Part shown: in pieces, positions 53,178 through 59,961 of the stretch
How the letters are laid out: every line of letters starts with the position of its first letter
Position numbering within the stretch: the stretch's first letter is position 1
DNA from: Acidimicrobiales bacterium
GTDB taxonomy: Bacteria > Actinomycetota > Acidimicrobiia > Acidimicrobiales > Poriferisodalaceae
DNA length: 59,961 nucleotides
Assembly: GCA_030743005.1 (NCBI GenBank)
Contig: JASLTG010000018.1
Coordinates: 1-59,961, forward strand
Direction: 5' to 3'
Program-made: the position numbers and the translations under genes
Notes under the pieces: generated by a model
The model's database searches: none
Told to the model about the DNA's origin: nothing
What the model saw: only the letters and a program-made list of their open reading frames with translations

Positions 53178-54229
53178 GAAATGTCGACCTCGAAAAGTGC
53201 TTGATCTAGGGCGGTCGCAACCTTGTCGGGAGCAAAAGCGGAGCTGCGGCGAAGTCCACTGTCAGATAAACGCTTGGCTAAGGCGCTGTCGGTGAGGGCT
53301 CTTTCAAGTGCGGCTGCTACTACCGCCGGTTTCTTTGAGGTCAACAAAAGGCCTGCGTCACCGACTGTTTGACTGATTGCCGTGTTTTCGTAGGCAACTA
53401 CAGGAATTCCGCGTGCCATTGCCTCAACTAATGGAACCCCAAAACCCTCGTGATCGCTCAACGTGCAAAAGACTGATGCCTCCAAATACTCCCTCTCAAG
53501 TTGCTCTTCATCGACCCAGCCGGTCAAAGACACGACTTCAGAAAGGTCGAGAGCATCTATAAGCCCTTCGATCGCCTCATCGTAGAGCTGAGTAGTAGGT
53601 GCCCCGACTACGCGTAACCTCACCTCAGGTAGCCGTAGTCGGAGAATTGATAGGGCGGTAACCAGGTCATGGATCGCTTTGTTAGGTGCGATACGACCGA
53701 CAAAGAGAACCGTCGGGCTATGTCCTTTTGTGGGTTCAAAGCTTCTTGGCGCCTCGACAGGAAGTGGTATCACGCAACTATCTACAGGGCCGAATTCGCT
53801 AAGTACTTGAGCATTGAAGTCGCTGTCGCATATGGCCAAAATCGACCTTTCCACTAGGTCACCTAGTTGGTCTTGTGCCTTGAGTAGCTCAAACGCGACG
53901 GATGGATCCCAATGCAATAGAAGTTCGGGAGGGGTGAAATTGTGAAAAACGAGCGCCAAAGGTTCCGGTCGTTCTAACAAAAAGTGGGCACAAGGCGAGG
54001 CTTGAGCAACGTGGTACAACAACAGAGTGTCCGCCTTGGATCGGACATGATGATCTATTTCTTGAAGGTCGAAAGTTTCAGCTGAGGTGTCTTCGTTCTC
54101 AGTGCCAACAAAGATTTCCGAACGACACCCGCGGGATCGCAGGTGATCTCTCATCCAGGCGACATGGCTACCAACTGCATCGCCGTGAGCAAACCTCGGT
54201 ACGAATTGGTGAACAGCTTCCCACTTCAC
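53174..54229 (-). CDS. GT4 family glycosyltransferase
   Basis: 351 residues with a short acceptor lobe (HQFVPRFAHGDAVGSHVAWM), PTVLFVGRIAPNKAIHDLVTAL at the donor-domain start and FCTLSDHEGFGVPLVEAMARG. It closely resembles the next upstream GT4 in motif order (both open HQ-V-P, share GRVAPNK/GRIAPNK and SDHEGF), which suggests a duplicated pair. It overlaps both neighbours by four bases. Confidence 0.87.
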   Translation of the reverse strand: MKWEAVHQFVPRFAHGDAVGSHVAWMRDHLRSRGCRSEIFVGTENEDTSAETFDLQEIDHHVRSKADTLLLYHVAQASPCAHFLLERPEPLALVFHNFTPPELLLHWDPSVAFELLKAQDQLGDLVERSILAICDSDFNAQVLSEFGPVDSCVIPLPVEAPRSFEPTKGHSPTVLFVGRIAPNKAIHDLVTALSILRLRLPEVRLRVVGAPTTQLYDEAIEGLIDALDLSEVVSLTGWVDEEQLEREYLEASVFCTLSDHEGFGVPLVEAMARGIPVVAYENTAISQTVGDAGLLLTSKKPAVVAAALERALTDSALAKRLSDSGLRRSSAFAPDKVATALDQALFEVDIS

Positions 54230-55290
54230 AATGACTCCAGAAGAGTCGAAAAGTATTGACGGAAACGCTCCTGAGTTACTTTTCGATCGAAAAGGTTTGA
54301 TCTTCGGCGCCCAGCGTCGCGGAGGCGTTGAGTGAGAACGGGATCTGAAGCGACTCTATGCAGCGCTGAGGCAACGATCGACGGACTCTTATCGGTCAAC
54401 AACAAGCCCCCATCACCGACTGTTTCTCCGACAGCAGTGCAGTCGAACGCAACCACAGGTAAACCGTGATGCATAGCCTCGATCACAGGTACGCAGAACC
54501 CTTCGTGATCGCTTAAGCAACAAAAGACATCAGCGTTCAAGTAGTGAGCGACAAGTCCCTCTTGGGAAACAGACCCATGAAATGTCACGTGATCACGCAT
54601 TCCAGCATGGGTGACAATGGTTTCCACAACTTTGCGGTATCCAGGTGGCCCGTCTGTGCCAACAAAATGGAGATGGGCGTCGTCGTTGTGGAGCTCACGC
54701 AGAGCTCTGACCGCCGCAATCAAGTCGTGATGTGCTTTGTTGGGGGCAACCCTGCCGACGAAGAGTATTTGAGTTCCTCTCTGATTGTTTTTTAGTTTGG
54801 TAAGTGCAGACGGATCCGGGTTGGCTTGTGTTAAATCGAAAAGCACGGGGATCGTTTCAGTAGACGTGTACCCAAGTTCATCGAGTTCAGATTTGTTGAA
54901 GTCGGAATCACAAATTGCGTGGTCGCATACCTTCGCGTACCTAGCCATTTGGTCGCGACCCAACTGAACCTCAGCCGCTAACAAGCCGTCCCACTTGCCG
55001 ACTAATGAAATTGGTGTGATGTTGTGATAATTCGCGATCTTCAACGCCGGATGACGTGCCCAGCGTTCAGCAACAGGGCTGCCAATGGACAACTGGTAGA
55101 TCACAGCGTCGGCGTCCTCGGGAAGACGATCAACATAATGAGTTTCTGACATCAAATCTGGATGCCGGAACATGGAGAAAATTTCGCTATCGAAGCCCAG
55201 ATCCCTAATGACTCCCCGGAGAGCAAGAGTGTGGTTCCCAACAGCATCCCTAGGAGAAATTGTTGGCACCAGCTGATGCACGCCGGTCAT
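54226..55290 (-). CDS. GT4 family glycosyltransferase, paralogue of its neighbour
   Basis: The frame extends to 55449, but ATG 55290 overlaps the stop of the upstream gene and gives the same N-end as the neighbouring paralogue (TGVHQLVPTISPRDAVGNH). 354 residues, with LFVGRVAPNKAHHDLIAAVRAL and FCCLSDHEGFCVPVIEAMHHG. The two paralogues could add the same kind of sugar in succession; that is inference. Confidence 0.87.
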   Translation of the reverse strand: MTGVHQLVPTISPRDAVGNHTLALRGVIRDLGFDSEIFSMFRHPDLMSETHYVDRLPEDADAVIYQLSIGSPVAERWARHPALKIANYHNITPISLVGKWDGLLAAEVQLGRDQMARYAKVCDHAICDSDFNKSELDELGYTSTETIPVLFDLTQANPDPSALTKLKNNQRGTQILFVGRVAPNKAHHDLIAAVRALRELHNDDAHLHFVGTDGPPGYRKVVETIVTHAGMRDHVTFHGSVSQEGLVAHYLNADVFCCLSDHEGFCVPVIEAMHHGLPVVAFDCTAVGETVGDGGLLLTDKSPSIVASALHRVASDPVLTQRLRDAGRRRSNLFDRKVTQERFRQYFSTLLESL

Positions 55291-56261
55291 GGGAGATTTG
55301 CTGTAACGAGACAATAGGAAGAGTCTGAAGCTTCGATAACTGTGACTTGTGAGGCGTCCTCCCGTGCGAGTAAGTAGCTCCAAGTCTCTGCATGCATGGG
55401 GCGACCATGCAGTAAATCTGCAGCTACTGGACCAAGCCGCGCGGCCCACGTTTCAGGATGAACAACTATGACCGCCACAGCGGCACCTGGTTTGGACTTC
55501 AACAAAAGGAGACGAAAGGCGCGAAGCTGCTCATTCACCGATCCACGATCTGGAATACCAGACAACACAAAGCCATCGAGAGATTCATTTTGTAGGTCCC
55601 CCAAGTGGTCAAATAAATTCTCTTGGCGAACATCTACTACCTCTTCAACTAGTGCGTCAGTAGATGCGACCCCGTAAATGTTGACCCCTGCGTCTCGTAA
55701 GGTTCTCAAGAGTTGAACCTCATGCAGATCCCCAATTAGAACTCGCCCGGACACTTTGCTGAAATGCTCACTTAGGATTTCACCAAATTCCTCAGGAGAA
55801 GAAAAAGTAGAGATGCCAGCAGCCAGTTCCGAACGGGCCGCTGCATCTACATCGAAACGATCTTCAAGGGCAGCCAATCTGCGGTGCACGCTTTTTAGGC
55901 TGGCATCCAACAATCGTAAAGGTCTGGTTATATGAATTCCGAGAGCAGTGATTTGCTGAGTTACATGTCGGTGATAGAAGTACGTGAGACGTCGCACCAC
56001 CCATTTAACGCAACGTCCAACCGGAGTTCTGCTACTTACCGGAACCGCTGGATCAACGTACGCAGCCGCCTCGATAGCCCTGATGGTTTCTTCGACACCG
56101 TTTTCAAGGCTCGCGTCAGGTACCCAGCGGCGAAACTCTTCGTCGAGACTACGAAGTAATGCCCTGGGGTAATCACCAGAAGAAGAACGACGCTGGGCTT
56201 CGGCCTCTATTTCGGCCACCACCTCTTTGAAATAGCTGGCATCAGATTGAGAATCACTCAT
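55287..56261 (-). CDS. hypothetical protein with methyltransferase-like C-terminal fold
   Basis: 324 residues: a helical N-terminal part, a possible amphipathic or membrane-associated stretch (CVKWVVRRLTYFYHRHV), a coiled-coil-like region (LDASLKSVHRRLAALEDRF), then alternating strands and helices (GRVLIGDLHEVQLLRTLRDAGVNIYGVAS) that resemble a Rossmann-type methyltransferase without a clear SAM motif. It heads the glycosyltransferase run and might modify or scaffold the glycan. Function unknown. Confidence 0.55.
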   Translation of the reverse strand: MSDSQSDASYFKEVVAEIEAEAQRRSSSGDYPRALLRSLDEEFRRWVPDASLENGVEETIRAIEAAAYVDPAVPVSSRTPVGRCVKWVVRRLTYFYHRHVTQQITALGIHITRPLRLLDASLKSVHRRLAALEDRFDVDAAARSELAAGISTFSSPEEFGEILSEHFSKVSGRVLIGDLHEVQLLRTLRDAGVNIYGVASTDALVEEVVDVRQENLFDHLGDLQNESLDGFVLSGIPDRGSVNEQLRAFRLLLLKSKPGAAVAVIVVHPETWAARLGPVAADLLHGRPMHAETWSYLLAREDASQVTVIEASDSSYCLVTANLP

Positions 56262-56324
56262 TAACAGGGCCCTCCGGCGGCCCGACCCACCTACAGCGTG
56301 ACGAGTCGATAGCGTAGCTGGGAC

Positions 56325-57401
56325 ATGCGGGTTGCTATTGACGCTACGCCACTGATCGGTCCTCGTACCGGCATCGGCGTTTTCGTAGAAGGATTACTGC
56401 GTTCTATACAGAACGACAGGCCAGGAGAAGTCGATATCCAAGTAGCTGAATACACGCTGTCGTTGAAGGCGCGACTCCAAGGAAATACACGTGGATATTG
56501 GATACCGCTGCCCGCAGCAGCCTCTTCGCTTGTCTGGCGCGCGTTTAGCGGTCCCAAGATCGAAAAGTTCGTAGGGGACATTGATGTAGTTCATGGAACA
56601 AACTTTGTTGTCCCGCCATCAAAGGTTCCACGAGTCGTCTCAGTACACGACCTTTCGTTCCTAAATGATTCGAGGCGATCTCCGAACTCAGGCGCACGGT
56701 TTGATAGGTCAGTCAGAGATGCAGTGAAGTCAGGAGCGACGATTCACACTATTTCGGAATACGTCGCTCAAGAAATCCGAGACAGATACTCGGCTCAAGA
56801 TATCCGAGTTGTGTACCCGGGCGTCCAACAACAAATGGCCGGCGTCAAGCCCCGCTCGGAAAGGCCGATCCTCATAGTTATCGGCACGACCGATAAGAGG
56901 AAAGGTCTGTTGGATCTGGTCAACGCTTTTGGAGCAATCGCCGATCTAAACGAGAATGTTGAGCTTCAAATTGTCGGACCTCCCGGTGATGCAGAAAACG
57001 AACTAGATCAGTCCGTCAAAATGCTTCCGAGCACTATTCGAAGTCGAGTACACCGAATCGGCTTTGTTGAACGAGAACAAAGGGATCAACTCATTAGTAA
57101 CGCAACTGTTCTTGTCCACCCGAGCCACTACGAGGGGTTTGGATTTCCAGTGTTAGAAGCTATGTCGATGGGCACACCGGTCGTCACTACCACCGGGGGA
57201 GCTATCCCTGAAATTACTGGGGAAGCGGCGTTGAAAGTTCCACCAGGCGACGTTGACGCTTTGGTCGATGCCCTCACCGAGTTGCTGGCGAATGAAAAAT
57301 TGCGAAGTACCTTCACCGCAGCTGGCCTAGATAGGGCAAGTAAATTTACTTGGACAAGCACTGCCCAAGGAATGCTTGACCTCTACAGTTCGTTGCTCTG
57401 A
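56325..57401 (+). CDS. GT4 family glycosyltransferase
   Basis: 358-residue GT-B enzyme beginning RVAIDATPLIGPRTGIGVFVEGLL, with SVHDLSFLND, ILIVIGTTDKRKGLLDLVNAF and VHPSHYEGFGFPVLEAMSMG (EX7E). N-end and length fit mannosyl- or rhamnosyl-transferring GT4 proteins. It is divergent from the methyltransferase-like gene (63 bases) and precedes the sugar dehydratase on the same strand. Confidence 0.88.
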   Translation: MRVAIDATPLIGPRTGIGVFVEGLLRSIQNDRPGEVDIQVAEYTLSLKARLQGNTRGYWIPLPAAASSLVWRAFSGPKIEKFVGDIDVVHGTNFVVPPSKVPRVVSVHDLSFLNDSRRSPNSGARFDRSVRDAVKSGATIHTISEYVAQEIRDRYSAQDIRVVYPGVQQQMAGVKPRSERPILIVIGTTDKRKGLLDLVNAFGAIADLNENVELQIVGPPGDAENELDQSVKMLPSTIRSRVHRIGFVEREQRDQLISNATVLVHPSHYEGFGFPVLEAMSMGTPVVTTTGGAIPEITGEAALKVPPGDVDALVDALTELLANEKLRSTFTAAGLDRASKFTWTSTAQGMLDLYSSLL

Positions 57402-57500
57402 TACAACTAGCTGGCTAATAGTTTTTTAGGGGGGTACACGACTGGGTTGCAGGACCGTCCTAGGCTTTCGGTGGTTCACCCGATAGACGGAAGATTTCGA

Positions 57501-58481
57501 TTGCGCACTGCCCTAATAACAGGCATAACAGGTCAAGACGGCCAGTACCTAGCTGAGGTCCTCCACGATGAGGGGTACAAGGTCTATGGCCTGATCAAAG
57601 GCCAACGCAACCCAAAAGCCGAAATGATTAACACTGAGTTGCCCTTCGTGGAACTAGTAGAAGGCGACCTGCAAGACCTATCGTCGCTTATCGCCGCGTT
57701 GGAATACACCCAACCACATGAGGTCTACAACTTGGGTGCCATCTCTTTCGTGGCGCTTTCATTTAAACAAGCTGAATTGACCGCCAATATCACCGGCCTT
57801 GGAGTCCTCAGGCTTCTAGAGGCAATCCGGCTTGTTGGAGGTCAAGATAACCCCATACGCTTTTATCAAGCTTCCTCTAGTGAAATGTTCGGCAAGGTAC
57901 GTGAAACTCCTCAAACAGAGTTGACACCGCTTCATCCTCGGAGTCCATACGGATCGGCCAAAGTTTTCGGACACCACACAACGGTCAACTATCGCGAAAG
58001 CTACGGGCTCTATGCGTGCAGCGGAATATTGTTCAATCACGAATCACCCCGAAGAGGCATCGAATTCGTGACACGAAAGGTCACCAACGCAGTAGCGCGC
58101 ATCAAATTAGGATTGCAGGACCATGTTGCTCTAGGGAATCTAGAAGCTAAACGCGATTGGGGTTTCGCAGGCGACTATGTCCGAGCTATGCATCTCATGT
58201 TGCAACAGGAAGAGCCCGATGATTTTGTAGTCGCGACAGGTGAAACCCACGCAGTCAGTGAATTCGTAGCCCTTGCCTTCGCGGCAGCAGATATTGATGA
58301 CTGGGAATCCTACGTCCAAATTGACCCTCGCTTTTTCCGACCCGCAGAAGTGGATCTGCTTGTCGGTGACGCGACCAAAGCAAAAACTCAACTCGGTTGG
58401 GAACCCAAGGTGTCCTTCCCCGATTTGATCCAAACGATGGTCGAACACGACCTCAAAATTGAACGAGCAAAACTTTCCTGA
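57501..58481 (+). CDS. gmd: GDP-mannose 4,6-dehydratase-like enzyme
   Basis: The frame is open from TTG 57447, but TTG 57501, seven bases after GGAAG, gives the normal start [21 protein letters not shown]. The 326-residue short-chain dehydrogenase has [30 protein letters not shown], the YGSAK catalytic motif and [15 protein letters not shown], as in GDP-mannose 4,6-dehydratases, leading to fucose or rhamnose. It is somewhat short for the family. The follow-up reductase is not in the window. Confidence 0.83.
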   Translation: MRTALITGITGQDGQYLAEVLHDEGYKVYGLIKGQRNPKAEMINTELPFVELVEGDLQDLSSLIAALEYTQPHEVYNLGAISFVALSFKQAELTANITGLGVLRLLEAIRLVGGQDNPIRFYQASSSEMFGKVRETPQTELTPLHPRSPYGSAKVFGHHTTVNYRESYGLYACSGILFNHESPRRGIEFVTRKVTNAVARIKLGLQDHVALGNLEAKRDWGFAGDYVRAMHLMLQQEEPDDFVVATGETHAVSEFVALAFAAADIDDWESYVQIDPRFFRPAEVDLLVGDATKAKTQLGWEPKVSFPDLIQTMVEHDLKIERAKLS

Positions 58482-58561
58482 GATTTCTGAAAAACCGCGA
58501 CCTCACCTATCAAATAAAGGTCGGTACTCTCGTTCATGGACCTGCAACAGGAAGCTACGTG

Positions 58562-59961
58562 GTGCGACTCAAAAAATCGTTAATAGTGCTTGTAGCCATG
58601 ATTTCTGTTTGGTCATCTCCTCTGGCTTTGTCTGCGGTGGAACCCTCGACTTCAAACTCCAATGATGTTGTAACCGTCTCAAACCCCAATGATCCATGCT
58701 TCACAGGGTGCGCCCCTTACGAAATTCCATGGCATTTCGAAGCCATCGATGCTTCAGGTGCATGGGCAGTAACCACTGGAACCAAGGATGTAACCATTGC
58801 AATCGTGGACACAGGCATAGACGACCAACACCCCGATCTTGTCGGACGTGTGCGTCGTATCCCCGGATGCGGTCTAGGGCCGACGACTTCTATTGATACG
58901 AGCCACGGCACCTTCATCGCAGGTCTCATCGGTGCTGTGGCTGATAACTCGATTGGTACTACCGGACTGGACTGGAAGGCTGATCTGCTTGATATCAGAG
59001 TAATGAATGGAGCCAACGGTTCGACTCAAGATATAGCTGCAGGGATAAAGTGCGCGGCGGCTAACGGGGCTGACATAATCACATTGTCCTTCGTGCAGCA
59101 AGGGAAGAAGCTATCTCCGTTGCTGAAAGAGGCGATCGTTGAGGCGCAAACTGCAGGATCTTTAGTTGTCGCGGCCGCGGGAAACGACGGTTACGAACGT
59201 CAGAGATTTCCGGCGGCAGCCGACGGAGTTCTAAGCGTGGGAGCTTTGACTTCGGATTTCAATATTGCGCCCTTTAGCACTCGAGGAAGTTGGATAGATC
59301 TGATGGCGCCGGGCGACAACTTGTTGTCACTCGGGGCCGGTTCAAGCAACAGCGTTCGCCTAGGGAACGGTTCCTCTTTTGCTACACCGCTGGTAGCTGC
59401 TGGTGCGTCGTTAGTCAAAGCTCAGTTTCCGTATTTTGAAGCTGATCAGATTTCGCGTCAGCTCATACGGACAGCGAAGACACATACTGATTCGAGAACC
59501 GGTGATAGTTACCGAATATTGAATGTCGGAAATGCACTGAGCCAGCCGTACCGAAGTCATTGGCAGGTAACGACAACCGGGCAAGTCATCGCACTGGGCG
59601 AGTCTCAGCATTTTGGCGACCTCGCAGATAGGACGTTAGGTCGAGATGTTGCAGCAATCGCGGCGAACGCAACCGGACTTGGCTACTGGTTGGCTCGATC
59701 CAATGGCGAGATCACGGCGTTCGGCGATGCTGTAGGTCTTGGTGATCTCAAGGGAATTGAGTTGAATAAACCGATTGTCGATATGGCAGCTACTCCATCT
59801 GGTAACGGTTATTGGTTGGTGGCGTCTGACGGCGGAATCTTTTCGTTTGGTGACGCCCAGTTCTATGGTTCAACCGGAGCGATGACGTTGAATAAACCGA
59901 TTGTCGATATGGCAGCTACTCCATCTGGTAACGGGTATTGGTGGGTGGCGTCTGACGGCGG
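58562..59961 (+). CDS. secreted subtilisin-like protease with propeller-type repeats (partial)
   Basis: GTG 58562 is seven bases after GGAAG; the frame then stays open to the window end, at least 466 codons. A signal peptide (RLKKSLIVLVAMISVWSSPLALSA) is followed by an S8 domain: Asp in IVDTGIDDQHPDL, His in SHGTFIAGL, Ser in GNGSSFATPLVAAG. From about residue 335 the sequence turns into GYW/FG repeats of 42 residues (GYWLVASDGGIFSFGDAQFYGS). A 74-base unit recurs at 59762 and 59888 with two differences. The end of the gene lies outside. The His motif (HGTF, not HGTH) is slightly unusual. Confidence 0.9.
   Translation, partial: MRLKKSLIVLVAMISVWSSPLALSAVEPSTSNSNDVVTVSNPNDPCFTGCAPYEIPWHFEAIDASGAWAVTTGTKDVTIAIVDTGIDDQHPDLVGRVRRIPGCGLGPTTSIDTSHGTFIAGLIGAVADNSIGTTGLDWKADLLDIRVMNGANGSTQDIAAGIKCAAANGADIITLSFVQQGKKLSPLLKEAIVEAQTAGSLVVAAAGNDGYERQRFPAAADGVLSVGALTSDFNIAPFSTRGSWIDLMAPGDNLLSLGAGSSNSVRLGNGSSFATPLVAAGASLVKAQFPYFEADQISRQLIRTAKTHTDSRTGDSYRILNVGNALSQPYRSHWQVTTTGQVIALGESQHFGDLADRTLGRDVAAIAANATGLGYWLARSNGEITAFGDAVGLGDLKGIELNKPIVDMAATPSGNGYWLVASDGGIFSFGDAQFYGSTGAMTLNKPIVDMAATPSGNGYWWVASDG
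59762..59961 (+). repeat. 126-base tandem repeat in the protease gene
   Basis: The segment 59762-59835 recurs at 59888-59961 with two T-to-G differences, a period of 126 bases or 42 codons. More diverged copies precede it. The near identity at DNA level implies recent duplication or gene conversion, and the array may continue beyond the window. Confidence 0.85.

Noticed and set aside
59762..59961. Direct repeats as mobile element ends
   Set aside because: They are in-frame protein repeats within an open reading frame.
1..59961. tRNA, rRNA, insertion sequences or prophage
   Set aside because: Reading through the window I saw no cloverleaf with a CCA end, transposase or phage structural gene; a dedicated tRNA scan was not possible.

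Overview
The window looks like the chromosome of a free-living actinobacterium of moderate GC content, most likely in the class Acidimicrobiia. The basis for this is indirect: an F420 gene pair (cofD, cofE), actinobacterial-type LpdA-like quinone reductase and MoeZ-like proteins, an HhH-GPD protein of the actinobacterial kind, a LytR-CpsA-Psr protein, GTG and TTG starts, and GYW...FG propeller-type repeats. I found no rRNA, tRNA, CRISPR array, insertion sequence or prophage.

Layout. 1-3 kb: the end of a drug-type ABC exporter, an MBL-fold hydrolase and a HugZ-like heme/flavin-binding protein. 2.6-4.4 kb: a 519-base gap holding a cluster of strong nested hairpins (candidate structured RNA), then a lipoprotein resembling the low-iron-inducible protein Fea1. 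4.5-5.3 kb: a VapBC toxin-antitoxin pair with a palindromic operator. 5.4-16.6 kb: metabolism and repair: acyl-CoA dehydrogenase, alpha/beta hydrolase, MaoC dehydratase, HhH-GPD glycosylase, an RNase HI-YpsA fusion, a septum-formation-type lipoprotein, a thioredoxin-like gene with an in-frame UGA in place of its catalytic cysteine codon, lipoamide dehydrogenase, a LipB-LipA fusion and enoyl-CoA hydratase. 21.4-24.1 kb: acyl-CoA carboxylase alpha chain and, divergently, its biotin ligase BirA.

Most of 16.7-58.5 kb is a surface-polysaccharide region. It makes dTDP-rhamnose (rmlA, rmlC, rmlB, rmlD, in three separate places), UDP-glucuronate (ugd) and a GDP-sugar (GDP-mannose 4,6-dehydratase-like enzyme plus a sugar-1-phosphate nucleotidyltransferase). 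It also holds about ten glycosyltransferases, a Wzm/Wzt ABC polysaccharide exporter, a YfhO-type membrane protein and an LCP ligase that could attach the finished glycan to the wall. Housekeeping genes sit in the middle (cobalamin adenosyltransferase, leucyl aminopeptidase, sirtuin, rhodanese-ThiF, quinone reductase). The window ends inside a secreted subtilisin-like protease with propeller-type repeats; the same repeat type forms a whole protein at 31.8-32.6 kb.

The most notable finding is the gene at 11090-11713 (minus strand). It appears to encode a selenoprotein with a U-G-A-C redox motif, and a hairpin with a GGUC loop, like that of E. coli fdhF, follows the UGA at a distance suited to a bacterial SECIS element. 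Other points of interest are the LipB-LipA and RNase HI-YpsA fusions, the structured RNA candidate, and a possible double switch in strand composition near 4-5 kb and 48-49 kb.
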